Shown: positions 9,082 through 18,078 of the stretch, piece by piece
Numbering within the stretch: position 1 is the stretch's first letter
Layout of the letters: the number at the start of each line of letters is the position of its first letter
NCBI RefSeq assembly: GCF_001571085.1
Contig: NZ_BCTC01000027.1
Span: 1 to 64,000 of the forward strand
Direction: 5' to 3'
From: Azohydromonas lata NBRC 102462
GTDB lineage: Bacteria > Pseudomonadota > Gammaproteobacteria > Burkholderiales > Burkholderiaceae_C
DNA length: 64,000 bases
The notes under the pieces: model-generated
Databases searched by the model: none
The model's input: only the letters and a program-made list of their open reading frames with translations
What the model was told of the DNA's origin: nothing
Made by a program: the position numbers and the translations under genes

Positions 9082-10361
9082 TCTGCATCTGCCGGTTCTG
9101 CCGTAGCCTCGCCGTCGCCGCTATCGGCCAGCAGCGCGACGTTCAGCCTCATCGGCGTGAAGTCATTCAACGCCGGCAACGCAGGACACGCTTCGAGGCC
9201 TGCATGCCAGATCCAGGCCGGAAATTCACTGTGGTCCAGCATGTCCTGCAGCGCTGCCACGTAGTCACCGCCTACGCCCGGGACGACGACGTATATGGCC
9301 ACCGGCCGTGGCCGTGTGTCCGTGACAACAGCGACCGCGACGGGCCGGTCTGACGCCAAGTTGTAGCGTAGGCAACGGCGAAAGCGCCGGCCATCACCCG
9401 CCAGGCTGCTGAGCAGCTGCTGGTCGTACAGGTCATCGACCGGTAGCCACGATGAGTTGGCCAGCAGAAACGACATCTCGTTGATGGCCATCATCCCCGC
9501 GGGCCCAACTCCGAAAGTAGCAACAATCATCAGGTGGGTACTGGGATCGGCATTCCACAGCGCCAACTCGTTCTTGAATCGCTTTTCCATGCGCCGTCCG
9601 ATCTGCTCGTCCAGATTGAACGCCAGATACGGCAAATGCTTGATGACGACCTTGAAGCCGTACCGCGCAGTATTAACGGCCTTTACTTCGCCAACGAGCA
9701 CCATCAGTTCCTGGCGCTTTCCAACGGCATACAGCGGGGCAAAGGCCTCGGCCTGCTTGCGCTCTATTTCCTGCTTTCGCTCTACCGCAAATTGTTCAGG
9801 AATGAAAAGCTTCCCCGCAAGCGCGTGCCCTTTGACGGATTTAGCAGCCGCTGCGGCCAGCAATTCGCGACGCACCACGTACCAACTGCGCTTGCCCTCC
9901 ATGGCAGGCGACCATGAATTCAGGCCAGCTTCTTCCCAGAGATAATGCAGAAGGCCGCGTAGCGTCAACTTCGTGCCATCGCTCTTTACCGTATCGGATT
10001 CTCGGCCAGATGCCACAGGCATGGCGCGGCCCGCCAGCTTGGAGAGGCTGAAGTCCAGCTTCAGTGCCACCGATCCGGTTTCAGTGTCCTCAATAATCGC
10101 TGTGCCAGCAACCTCGCCTAACCCTGAGAGTTCCGCCGGCGGATCAAATGACGAACATTCTGGAGAATGCAGATTGCCCGTATTGGGCATGCGCTTGACG
10201 ACGTGGCGGTGACCGACAGCCGCTATATACATTGGCACGCCCGAGTCTTGACACAGACACAACGGCCATTCCTTGGCTGCGTATGCTGTAGCCACCAATT
10301 CATCAAAACCTTCATCGCCAGGTCGTGTCCTGGCTCCGCTCACCAGTAAGTGCATTCCCAT
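9072..10361 (-). CDS. DUF1173-like plasmid protein
   Basis: A 429-residue cytoplasmic protein matching what I recall of the DUF1173 family, found on conjugative plasmids and integrative elements. The N-terminal part has C-x-C and a later CSSF in a HSPECSSFDP segment, a possible metal site. The middle (residues 110-200) is basic and helical. The start at 10361 follows AAAGGAG at good spacing. It is the last gene of the minus-strand block after the coupling protein DotL/TrbC, with a 43 bp gap, so it is likely co-transcribed and transfer-related. Its biochemical role is not known to me. Confidence 0.6.
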   Translation of the reverse strand: MGMHLLVSGARTRPGDEGFDELVATAYAAKEWPLCLCQDSGVPMYIAAVGHRHVVKRMPNTGNLHSPECSSFDPPAELSGLGEVAGTAIIEDTETGSVALKLDFSLSKLAGRAMPVASGRESDTVKSDGTKLTLRGLLHYLWEEAGLNSWSPAMEGKRSWYVVRRELLAAAAAKSVKGHALAGKLFIPEQFAVERKQEIERKQAEAFAPLYAVGKRQELMVLVGEVKAVNTARYGFKVVIKHLPYLAFNLDEQIGRRMEKRFKNELALWNADPSTHLMIVATFGVGPAGMMAINEMSFLLANSSWLPVDDLYDQQLLSSLAGDGRRFRRCLRYNLASDRPVAVAVVTDTRPRPVAIYVVVPGVGGDYVAALQDMLDHSEFPAWIWHAGLEACPALPALNDFTPMRLNVALLADSGDGEATAEPADADQG

Positions 10362-10404
10362 GGTTGCTCCTTTGCGTCAGGATCTGACGGCGATGCGGTT
10401 TTGG

Positions 10405-12624
10405 TCATTCAGCATATGCGTCTTCAGTTTCTCCGTCGTCCTCGGGAGTTTCGTCCTTCGGGGGGTCGTCGTAATTGGCTTCATGCATGTTGCCCGTCTT
10501 GCCGGCGGCCTCGCAACGCTGCAATGCAGCGCGGGCCGCCTGGAAAAGAACAATTCCGCGTTCGGCGGGAGAAACCTCAAAGCGCTGAATATCGTTCATA
10601 TGATCCGCGGCGTCGCGGCACGCCTGCAAGATCGGATCCTTCAGCTTCGGCATGTACGGCGACTCCGCCCGGCGTATGTAAGCGGCAATCGGGTCTGTGA
10701 ACCTGGCATCCTCGCGAATCAGTGCGGCTGATCTCGGCAGACGCTTGAAGACAGGACGCTCAATCTGCAGGAAGCGGTTAAGCCGTGCGGGCAGTTGAGA
10801 GGATTGAAGTTCAGCTTCAGGTAAGTAGAACGAGGCGCTGGGCAAAACACTGTTTTTGAAAATTACCAATCCTTCGCCTGCGTTCAGATTCTTGAGTTCT
10901 CCCAAAGAAATGCGATCACGCCTTTCAATATTTGCCGAATCCTGCGCGGTGAATTTGGTGGAGAAAGTCCCCACCACCGCTTCATGCCCGGAAAGCATGC
11001 TGTAGTAACCTTCGCCGCCTGCCTTTCGAATCAGATCAAAGGTATCTTCAGGGTCTTCAAGTGCCAGTGTCCACTTGATCTTGGTGTTGGCGATGACGGA
11101 GGCTGTTTCGTCGCCAGCGGCTGCACGTTTCATGCCTTGCACATCCTGGACGCTGGCCACCATCATGAAACCCAATTCTCTGGCCTGAGCGAACATCACG
11201 GCCAGTCCTTCCGCAAACCAGTACGCAAGTTCGTCGTTGATAATGATGTACGGATAAGGCCGGTTTGAAGGTCGCAGGTCAAGAATTGATTTCTTGGTGC
11301 CCTCCATTTTGTAGCCCAGGGTTTGGGCCATCATCAGGCGCTGCGTGGCTGTATGCAGTTGACCCACTGCCGCTGCTTCTGAAGGGGATTTTTCAAGCGA
11401 AGGTATCAGTACTGTCAATATCCTGTTGTTCAGCAATACGTCCAGCGGGTCAATTTCTCCATACTTGTCCAGAAAAATATGCCCGTAGGTATCCATCATC
11501 ATGGACAGTGTCCGGGCCAATTGGCCTGTGAGGAAGCCGTGTTGATTGAATACTTCAGGGTCCCATTGGGACGGGTCTTCTGCGAGAGCAGGATTGAAAC
11601 CAGGCAATCCAGTTTCAAAGTAAGCCTTCAAGGGAAGAAAGGCTGTCTCCGGCAGCTTGCCTTGCCTGCCTTCAATATAAAACTGCACCAAGTTGTTGAG
11701 CGCCAGATAATGGCGTATGACGCCAATCGACAAGTCAAGCTCGCCCCGCGCCCTTTTATAGCAAAGCGTGCGCAGCAAGGCGTCAACCATATTCAACGCT
11801 TTTTGCTGCCAGCTGGCGCCGTCGCCGCTGGTGATCCGCGGCAGGAGCGATGCGAGCAACTGCAAAAGGAAATCAGCCGCACCTTCCGAAAATGCGTTTG
11901 TCCCATTGGATTGGGGTAGTGAAGGAATGCCGCTGGTGTAGTTGCCGTCCTCCATGGCGACGAAGCGCTTGAAGGGGTCTTCGCCGCCGGTGAGGTAGTT
12001 GAGACACAGGAAATCGTCTTCGCGGCCGAAACGACGGCTCAACGACCACACGGAGAAGGGAAGTGCCACGCTCGCTTTCCCGTCGCCGAAGGTAAAGCCA
12101 GAACCCCAGCACAATGGGTTGTAGGCCACCCCGAGCAGCGTCACGGTCTTGCCGCTGCCCGTGGTGCCGTCGAGAAACATATGGGTGCGCGCATCCGAGT
12201 TCGTCAGCCACAGCTCGCGCCCGTATTCGTGCATCTGTGGCGAGCGCAAGTAACCCAGGTACAGGATGCCGCCGGCGACGGCGAGTTTTCTCAATGCCCG
12301 GGTCCTGCGCATCAGGCCAAAGAACAGCGATTCCTCGACCATCTCTTCGGTGTAGTCCGTGCGGTCGAGCCCGCCGGCGTCCTTGGGCATGCGCAGCGGC
12401 ATGCGGAATTTCTGGTCCTGAAAGAAGATGGTCGCCGCCCATACCGTGATGAGCCAGGCTGGCCAAAGGGCAGGCAGATAGAGCTGCAACCCTACGAACA
12501 CCACCATCCAGAACCTGAAGACCGTGGGCCGCAGGAACGATGAGGCGAAGCGCTGTCCTGCGGTGCGGGTGTCGCGTGTGAGCTTTGCCGGATCAATTTC
12601 ATGCTGCTGGTTAAGGGCGGCCAC
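10405..12624 (-). CDS. dotL: Type IVB coupling protein DotL/IcmO (IncI TrbC)
   Basis: A 739-residue ATPase that would bring the relaxosome or substrates to the transfer channel. N-terminal membrane segments lie at about residues 36-68. Walker A is GTTGSGKT at residues 153-160, and a Walker B-like strand YIIINDELAYW lies near residue 460. The C-terminal 100 residues are charged, as in substrate-adaptor tails. The start is GTG at 12624 behind AAAGGAG. It follows DotM/TrbA and TrbB, the order trbA-trbB-trbC of R64. The coding sequence is GC-rich before about 11.9 kb (N-terminal third) and AT-richer after, suggesting an internal recombination point. Confidence 0.85.
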   Translation of the reverse strand: MAALNQQHEIDPAKLTRDTRTAGQRFASSFLRPTVFRFWMVVFVGLQLYLPALWPAWLITVWAATIFFQDQKFRMPLRMPKDAGGLDRTDYTEEMVEESLFFGLMRRTRALRKLAVAGGILYLGYLRSPQMHEYGRELWLTNSDARTHMFLDGTTGSGKTVTLLGVAYNPLCWGSGFTFGDGKASVALPFSVWSLSRRFGREDDFLCLNYLTGGEDPFKRFVAMEDGNYTSGIPSLPQSNGTNAFSEGAADFLLQLLASLLPRITSGDGASWQQKALNMVDALLRTLCYKRARGELDLSIGVIRHYLALNNLVQFYIEGRQGKLPETAFLPLKAYFETGLPGFNPALAEDPSQWDPEVFNQHGFLTGQLARTLSMMMDTYGHIFLDKYGEIDPLDVLLNNRILTVLIPSLEKSPSEAAAVGQLHTATQRLMMAQTLGYKMEGTKKSILDLRPSNRPYPYIIINDELAYWFAEGLAVMFAQARELGFMMVASVQDVQGMKRAAAGDETASVIANTKIKWTLALEDPEDTFDLIRKAGGEGYYSMLSGHEAVVGTFSTKFTAQDSANIERRDRISLGELKNLNAGEGLVIFKNSVLPSASFYLPEAELQSSQLPARLNRFLQIERPVFKRLPRSAALIREDARFTDPIAAYIRRAESPYMPKLKDPILQACRDAADHMNDIQRFEVSPAERGIVLFQAARAALQRCEAAGKTGNMHEANYDDPPKDETPEDDGETEDAYAE

Positions 12625-12723
12625 GCTTCACTCCTTTTTTCGGGCAGGGCAGGGCGTCACTGGGCTCGCCCTAAGCGCGCCGGCGGCCTTGAAGGCCGGC
12701 TGGCGTGCGGGAAGACGCCAAGC

Positions 12724-13650
12724 TCAGCGCCGCAGCGCTGCACGCATCCAGCTGTCCACGCTCTGGGCGTTGAGCGGCATGTTCTCCGGCATGATTCGGC
12801 CGTCCGCTGCCACGATCGCGGGCGTGCCGGGCAGGCTCAGCACGCGAAAGATCTGGTCATTGGCAGCCACCGCGCGTGGACCTTCCTCGCACGCGGGGGC
12901 ACCCTCCACGGTGCCTCCAGCCACCAGCTTTTTCCATCCCGCAGCACGTGCCTTGGCATCGGTGCACAGCAGCTGCGCAACGCGGCCCGATGACGACGTG
13001 CCGCCGATGACGCTGACCGGGAACACTTCGACGGTGTAGGTCTTCGCAAGCACGTCGAGCTCGCGCTCGAAGTCGCGGCAGTGAGGGCAGCTGGGATCGG
13101 AGAACACGTACAGCTTGCCGGCCGAGCCCGTTGAAACCTTCACCGAGAAGCGGCCGGCCTGCGCGGCGTTTTCCATGCCTTTGGCTACGTCCGCTTCGGG
13201 CGGCTGCATTGGAGTCCCAGGAAGGCCTGGTGCGGCCGCGAGCTGGGCGGGCGCGGGCAACGGCTGCCCCGCGGCCATGGGCGGCAGCACGCCGGCCTGC
13301 CGTGTCGCGGCGACGTTGAGCGCCAAGGCCGTCACGACCGCGGCCGCTGGCGCCACGCCCCACAGGACTGCGGACTTGAGGGTGCCCACGATGCGCTGGC
13401 GCCTGGCGTACTGCTGCACGGCGCCGCGCAGCAGCTGCAGCCCGTTGGTCGCCAGCTGCTCGCTGGCGAAGCGCTCGATCACGAAGCCGGCATCTGAGGT
13501 GTGGTACTGGCCGTGCACCTCTAGGCCGTTCTTCCTGAGGGTCAAGCCCTTGTCGAGGGCCAAGGTGCTGACGCCGCCGGAGTCGCCGGTGCTGCCGAAC
13601 TCGACATAGAGCGAGCGGCCGAAGGGTCGGATGGTGTCGGTGACAGGCAC
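12724..13650 (-). CDS. trbB: TrbB-like membrane-anchored thioredoxin/DsbC-fold protein
   Basis: A 308-residue protein, probably a disulfide isomerase or reductase for transfer proteins in the periplasm. Residues 1-90 are cytoplasmic, a membrane segment lies at about 93-113, a Pro/Ala linker follows to about 155, and a thioredoxin-like domain has the redox motif CPHC (C188, C191) and a downstream cis-proline-like GTPAIV. R64 TrbB is known as a DsbC-like protein between trbA and trbC, matching this position. GTG at 13650 follows AAAGGA and lies 2 bp after the dotM stop, indicating coupling. A second thioredoxin-like protein is encoded at 39156-40079. Confidence 0.75.
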   Translation of the reverse strand: MPVTDTIRPFGRSLYVEFGSTGDSGGVSTLALDKGLTLRKNGLEVHGQYHTSDAGFVIERFASEQLATNGLQLLRGAVQQYARRQRIVGTLKSAVLWGVAPAAAVVTALALNVAATRQAGVLPPMAAGQPLPAPAQLAAAPGLPGTPMQPPEADVAKGMENAAQAGRFSVKVSTGSAGKLYVFSDPSCPHCRDFERELDVLAKTYTVEVFPVSVIGGTSSSGRVAQLLCTDAKARAAGWKKLVAGGTVEGAPACEEGPRAVAANDQIFRVLSLPGTPAIVAADGRIMPENMPLNAQSVDSWMRAALRR

Positions 13651-13652
13651 GG

Positions 13653-14774
13653 TCAGTCCTTTCGCGGCCGCATGAGGCCGATCTTGACGAGGTACTTTTC
13701 GACGCCGTCGATGGCGTCATCCACGAAGGGTTCGGTGAGCGCATAGCCCCGGTCGTGCGCGAAGTCTTCCCACAGTGCTTGGGTGAAGACCGCCGCGCTT
13801 TCCATGAAGGGCGTCTTGCGGCCTGTGGTGTTGAGGGCGTACCAAAGACCTCGGTCCATGCCCTTGAGCCAGCGGAAGTGAGACGACGGCAGCGCCCCGG
13901 AGTGCATCACTTGCTTGTGCATGCTGTGCAGCAGCGTCCGGGGGTAGGGATGCTTGGCCAGCCACTGGAGCGCGTCAGGGTGCTTTGCGTAGCGCTCGAA
14001 CGCGCGCTGCGCCAGGGTCAGGTCAGGGTAGCCACGCTGACCGTTGAACGTGCCGGTGTGGCAAGACCGGTTGAGCTTGTCCAGCAGCTTCTGCGCTTCA
14101 CCCACGTCGCTTCCATTGGAGAGCAGGCGTGCGCCGAAAACCGCGAACAGAGCGCGCTCGTGCGGCTGCATCTCACTGAGCTCTGTGATTGGCTTGCCCA
14201 GGTCCGCGATCAGCAACTCGCGGCACCTGGCGCGGTCAAGGACGCCATCGACCAGCAACGCATGCTGTGCAACCCACTCTTCAGGATTGAGCGAGCTGCG
14301 GTGCTCCTTCGGGTCCGTGTTGAGCAGCAGGGTGTCCTTGTCGCCGTAGTAAAGCGCCGGGATGACGGCTGGCGCGTGCCTGGCCATGATCCAGGGCAGG
14401 GAGGCGGCGTCGATTCGCCTGCGCGTGAGGTTGGCCCTATGGCGCGTGGCCAGCACCACGGCGCGCACGGACAACGCAATGGGCAGCACGACGAAGAAGC
14501 GGCCTGCGGTGTCCATCACATCGAGCAACTGCTGCGGCGACAGCTGCGCAGGCTTCATCGCCAGCGCCGCTGCCTGTGCACGCCAAGTCCGCACCGCCTC
14601 GGGCATCCACGACCAGTCCAGCAGCCCGAGTTGCGTCCAGGTCCACAACAGCGCGTAGTAGCTGATCACCTCGTGGTACTCGTGCCAGAGGAACCAGACA
14701 AAGCCCCCGACCAAAGCGGCCGCGGCAAGGTAGACGAAACCCATGTCGTCGGTACGAGGGCCGTAGGTGCGCAT
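13653..14774 (-). CDS. dotM: Type IVB protein DotM/IcmP (IncI TrbA)
   Basis: A 373-residue inner-membrane partner of the coupling protein DotL. Two membrane segments are visible, at about residues 12-35 and 90-110, followed by a large soluble domain. The C-terminal part contains HPYPRTLLHSM, LPSSHFRWLKGMDRGLWYAL and a following NTTGRKT, a pattern I associate with IcmP/TrbA. The frame opens at TTG 14792, but ATG at 14774 has AAGGGA at good spacing and is preferred. It sits between the transglycosylase and trbB, with gaps of 14 and 2 bp, so one operon. Confidence 0.85.
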   Translation of the reverse strand: MRTYGPRTDDMGFVYLAAAALVGGFVWFLWHEYHEVISYYALLWTWTQLGLLDWSWMPEAVRTWRAQAAALAMKPAQLSPQQLLDVMDTAGRFFVVLPIALSVRAVVLATRHRANLTRRRIDAASLPWIMARHAPAVIPALYYGDKDTLLLNTDPKEHRSSLNPEEWVAQHALLVDGVLDRARCRELLIADLGKPITELSEMQPHERALFAVFGARLLSNGSDVGEAQKLLDKLNRSCHTGTFNGQRGYPDLTLAQRAFERYAKHPDALQWLAKHPYPRTLLHSMHKQVMHSGALPSSHFRWLKGMDRGLWYALNTTGRKTPFMESAAVFTQALWEDFAHDRGYALTEPFVDDAIDGVEKYLVKIGLMRPRKD

Positions 14775-14788
14775 GGCGTTTCCCTTGC

Positions 14789-15565
14789 TCAAAACCGCAG
14801 CGATGCGTCATAGACGCGGCGTGCAAAAGAGGGCCCGTGCAGCGTCAGGACGCTGCGGACGTAGTTCTGCGTTTCGGGGTATGGCGGGATGCGCATGCCG
14901 TACTTCGCAACGGCCCCTTCCCCTGCGTTGTAGGCCGCCAGGGTCAGCTCCAGGTTGCCGCCGAACATCTCCCACAGTCCGCGCAGGTGCTGCGTGCCCA
15001 CGTCGATGTTGGTCGCCGGCGTGAAGAGATCCGTGGTCGTGCTGATGCCGTAGCGCGCAGCAGTGCCGGGCATCAGCTGCATCAACCCTCGAGCACCCTT
15101 GGGGGAAACCGCGCTCGGGACAAACTGCGACTCGACCGCGATGACGGCGTTGATGAGCTGCGGGTCGAAGCCGTGGCGACGTGATGCGGCGTCCACCAGG
15201 GGTGCCACGGCATCGCGTGGTGCAGGCGCGCCAGGTGGTGTGCTGGAGGGGTAGCGTCCGACACCGGTCCAGAAGTCGCCACCGGCCTGGTTAATCTCGT
15301 AGCGCAGCACGTACGCCGCTGCGCGCGCAGACCAGCACAGGTCGCTCTTGACCGTTTCGGTGCGCAAGCCCGTTGTCCGGGCCAGATACTGCCGCCAGCT
15401 CGGGTTCACGGGAAACGCAGCGCTGGCCAGGTCGGCCGCCGTGGGTGCGTCATCCGGCAGTAGAGCCAGCTTCAAAGCGAGCAGCGCACGTGCGGGCACC
15501 GAGTAGTCCGCCGCGGCCTGGATCACACACGCAGGGGGAGAAGCCACGTCCAACGCCACTGTCAT
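14789..15565 (-). CDS. Lytic transglycosylase (SLT fold)
   Basis: A 258-residue enzyme that would open peptidoglycan locally for the transfer channel. The catalytic region has AVIAVESQFVPSAVSP, with the general acid Glu near residue 145, followed by GARGLMQLMPGTAARYG and LTLAAYNAGEGAV, diagnostic of goose-lysozyme-type SLT domains. ATG at 15565 follows GAGGT and removes a low-complexity extension that an upstream start would add. No signal peptide is obvious at this start, which is unusual because the substrate is periplasmic. It heads the trbA-trbB-trbC operon, and a 24-bp inverted repeat lies 41 bp upstream. Confidence 0.85.
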   Translation of the reverse strand: MTVALDVASPPACVIQAAADYSVPARALLALKLALLPDDAPTAADLASAAFPVNPSWRQYLARTTGLRTETVKSDLCWSARAAAYVLRYEINQAGGDFWTGVGRYPSSTPPGAPAPRDAVAPLVDAASRRHGFDPQLINAVIAVESQFVPSAVSPKGARGLMQLMPGTAARYGISTTTDLFTPATNIDVGTQHLRGLWEMFGGNLELTLAAYNAGEGAVAKYGMRIPPYPETQNYVRSVLTLHGPSFARRVYDASLRF

Positions 15566-15605
15566 CGCATCTACCTCGACATGCACACCACAAGGGTGCC
15601 CAAGT

Positions 15606-15629
15606 TCCGTATTAATGCAATGATGCGGA
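15606..15629. promoter_or_regulatory. Inverted-repeat operator (site B)
   Basis: TCCGTAT and ATGCGGA enclose 10 bp. The same spaced motif occurs at 25364 and 54802, each time at the head of a transfer-related gene block. Here it lies between the divergent transglycosylase gene and the plus-strand gene at 15720, so it could control both. A TAATAC-like -10 for the minus strand overlaps the site. Confidence 0.6.
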
Positions 15630-15719
15630 ATTGAAGGGGCTGAGTCCAGCCCATGCCGCGGCGCTGGTTTCCGGGTGTGTGCAGCCCGTGCGGTCGCGGC
15701 GCTACACGAAGGAGACGCC

Positions 15720-16088
15720 ATGTCGGTGCCAGAGCTCAAAGTCGTTCCGGCCTATTGGGCATCCACTGCGACTGGGCACAGCGTGCCCCTCGTCGTGTCG
15801 CTGTTGCTTTTCGACTGCGAGCAAAAGCCCAGGTTGGCGCCGGCGGTTGAGGCTTCCATCAATCGGACCGTCGATGCGACTGGCCGCGAGGGCCTGGCTA
15901 CCGTGACGGTGATGGACGCCGACGATCTTTCGAAAACGCTGGGCCGTGCCATGGCCCGTGCCGTCGTCATGCCGGGCGTTATCGTGCTGGTGCGCTGTCA
16001 AAGCGCGGAAGGCGCAGAGCGAGTGATGAACTGGCTCCACAACTCTTACACGCTGGCCCTTGTACGCGATGTGCCCCACAGTGCCTGA
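15720..16088 (+). CDS. Hypothetical soluble protein
   Basis: A 122-residue protein, no family recognised. It alternates beta-rich and helical stretches (VPLVVSLLLFDCEQ, then ATVTVMDADDLSKTLGRAMARAVVMPGVIVLVRC) and has no signal peptide or membrane span. ATG at 15720 follows GGAG at 7 bp spacing and is preferred over an in-frame ATG at 15675. It is divergent from the transglycosylase operon and shares the operator-like site at 15606-15629, hinting at common regulation with transfer. Confidence 0.65.
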   Translation: MSVPELKVVPAYWASTATGHSVPLVVSLLLFDCEQKPRLAPAVEASINRTVDATGREGLATVTVMDADDLSKTLGRAMARAVVMPGVIVLVRCQSAEGAERVMNWLHNSYTLALVRDVPHSA

Positions 16089-16091
16089 CTG

Positions 16092-16122
16092 GTGCCGCTG
16101 CCGTCGAGTCCTACAGCGGCAC
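16092..16122. terminator. Stem-loop between convergent genes
   Basis: GTGCCGCTG and CAGCGGCAC form a perfect 9-bp stem with a 13-nt loop, between the ends of two convergent genes. No T-run follows on either strand, so terminator function is uncertain. Confidence 0.35.
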
Positions 16123-16186
16123 ACCGTAGGAATTAGCTCAATTGGTGCGACTGTTTTTATTAATTGCTGCGCCGATCAATGTGCTT

Positions 16187-16555
16187 TTACTCATATTTTT
16201 TGATCCCGTCCATCTCCTGCTGTGTTTTGTCTTTAATTTCCGCAAAGGAAACCGACGGCAAAGTGACTTCGGCTTGAATATAAAACATTTCCTGAAAATT
16301 CAATGGACGTCCAAGCCTTCGCTCTTCAGCTTGAACATTAAGTTGCACACGCGCGGCTCGTTCTATCGCCTGGGCCTCAAGTTGGGCAACAAAACGGGCT
16401 TGGAGCAAAGCGTCTTTTTTGCGCTGCACCTCACCCTTCCAATAAATCCACAATGCACCTAATAATCCTACGCCAATGCCAATAATAAGGTTCCATGGGA
16501 AAATTTCGCTGCTGAATAGGCTATGTGAAGGCGGCATTTTGGCAAAGGTTTCCAT
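16187..16555 (-). CDS. Small single-span membrane protein
   Basis: A 122-residue protein with one hydrophobic segment at about residues 20-41 (FPWNLIIGIGVGLLGALWIYW) followed by a charged helical region that could be a coiled coil. ATG at 16555 follows GAGGAG and replaces an open upstream extension without a ribosome site. It is the last gene of the minus-strand block running from the giant gene at 25255. No family was recognised. Co-transcription with transfer-type genes suggests a membrane accessory role. Confidence 0.6.
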   Translation of the reverse strand: METFAKMPPSHSLFSSEIFPWNLIIGIGVGLLGALWIYWKGEVQRKKDALLQARFVAQLEAQAIERAARVQLNVQAEERRLGRPLNFQEMFYIQAEVTLPSVSFAEIKDKTQQEMDGIKKYE

Positions 16556-16641
16556 TGTGCTAACTCCTCTTGCTTGGTGAGTAACCAGACAGCGCGACCG
16601 CGGATGCTCTGTAAGACCATATGAAAAGTGGGTGCAACGGC

Positions 16642-16884
16642 TCAATCCCTGAATCCGCGCACCTCTTGCCACGCAGCGAATATGCTGGCCGGGATGGCAA
16701 GCACCAAACTGCCAAGGATGAGGCGCAGCACCAGCGGGGATACCCGTTGTTCGTGTAATGGCGAGAAGACAATCCAGCGCAACCAGTCAACCAACGCGTG
16801 GCCGATCAGGTATGCCAATGCCACAACCACGAAGAACCACATCACAAGCGACCACCCTGAATTGGACTTGATATCCACCTTCAT
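16642..16884 (-). CDS. Small two-span membrane protein
   Basis: An 80-residue protein with hydrophobic segments at about residues 12-34 and 50-68, joined by a basic loop. ATG at 16884 follows AGGGA at 7 bp. It lies between the TraB/GumN-family gene and the 122-residue membrane protein on the same strand, within one likely operon. No family was recognised. Confidence 0.6.
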   Translation of the reverse strand: MKVDIKSNSGWSLVMWFFVVVALAYLIGHALVDWLRWIVFSPLHEQRVSPLVLRLILGSLVLAIPASIFAAWQEVRGFRD

Positions 16885-16957
16885 GTTGATCCCTGGTTGT
16901 ATTTATATCGGCGCCAACAGCGGCGCCGGACATATTTGGCTCTTGAGTTCCAATGAT

Positions 16958-18016
16958 TCAGCGCCCATTGCCAGCAGGCACCAAGACGGGCTCAATGCGG
17001 TATCCTTTGTTTCGCAGGAGTACGATTAAGCCATTCGGTCCGGAAAGGTGCGACGCGCCTACATTGACCACCGAATTTCCAGCATCAAAATACGTCATTA
17101 ATTTTGGCATCCAGGCGTGGTTTCTGTTTGACAGCATGAATTGATTGAAGATTTCCATGTCTGCATTATTTGCTGCGCCGCTGTTGGTTGCTGCAAACAC
17201 GCCATCGAAGTCGCCACTATTCAGGGAATCAATGGCCTGCTGCAATGCCTGTCGGTAAACTGGTTGAAACGCCTGCTGCAGTTGGCGTTCATAGATATGC
17301 TGCGGCACTCCACTGCGCTGCTTCTCCAACTCTTCAACAGTTTCAAGCGGCAGCGGCTGCAATCCCCGTTTTGTAGCGGCTCGCGACAAAAGATCATCGC
17401 GGGAAAGAAGGCCTTCACTTGCGCAGACGCTTGAGGCCAATTTGCTGGCTATGACCGGAGTGCGCGTGAGGAGGATTGTATCCACTATTTTTTCCACCGT
17501 AGTTTCCTGTTTGGCAGCGACTTGAGTAATTCTAGAATCACAACGAGCATTGCGGTACAACTGCTGAATTTGCTCTGTGGATAAAGACATTGCCCAGTTC
17601 GCGCGCAACACAGTGCCGCCATCGCGAAATGCCATACCTGGAACCTGGCCTTCCTTCACCGCCTTATTGAATATAAGAACGCGTTGCCGTCCGCCGATCA
17701 TTGCTATACGCATGGCCTCCATACCTTCTTTGACTTCTGGAGCCACTTCCGGAATTACCTTGTCAATGGTCGAGTCTGGAACGCTTTCCACGACATAACG
17801 CTTAGCGCCATCCATGACGGAGTCTGCGGGTTGGCGCAAACCATCTGCTGGAATGTGCATGCTGCCAATTAGTAGATTCTCTGCTCCATTGGGAGCAGTA
17901 ACCTTCAGCGCGGGCATGCCGCCTTCATTGGGAGTCACGGTTTGCGGCCAGGCATTGGCCTTAGAGAGCGTGAGCAGTGAGCAAAGAAGGATGGACGCAT
18001 GGATCAATTTGCGCAT
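16958..18016 (-). CDS. TraB/GumN-family secreted protein
   Basis: A 352-residue exported protein. A signal peptide is evident (MRKLIHASILLCSLLTLSKA, cleavage near residue 22). The family hallmarks are an early LIGSMHIP segment and a late NVGASHLSGPNG with two His, which in TraB/GumN (Tiki-like) proteins form a putative metalloprotease site. ATG at 18016 follows GGAG, and the upstream extension would bury the signal peptide. Members are known on conjugative plasmids as TraB-type proteins, but their role in transfer is unclear to me. It is AT-richer than the giant gene upstream. Confidence 0.7.
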   Translation of the reverse strand: MRKLIHASILLCSLLTLSKANAWPQTVTPNEGGMPALKVTAPNGAENLLIGSMHIPADGLRQPADSVMDGAKRYVVESVPDSTIDKVIPEVAPEVKEGMEAMRIAMIGGRQRVLIFNKAVKEGQVPGMAFRDGGTVLRANWAMSLSTEQIQQLYRNARCDSRITQVAAKQETTVEKIVDTILLTRTPVIASKLASSVCASEGLLSRDDLLSRAATKRGLQPLPLETVEELEKQRSGVPQHIYERQLQQAFQPVYRQALQQAIDSLNSGDFDGVFAATNSGAANNADMEIFNQFMLSNRNHAWMPKLMTYFDAGNSVVNVGASHLSGPNGLIVLLRNKGYRIEPVLVPAGNGR

Positions 18017-18078
18017 ATGAACTCCAGTAACGCTGGGCATGTAGATTGGGTATTTCAGTGCGATGAGAGAAATTAAAA

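Noticed and set aside
12680-12702. GGCCTTGAAGGCC hairpin between trbB and dotL
   Set aside because: No T-run follows on the minus strand and the genes appear to be one operon; a processing or attenuation role cannot be supported.
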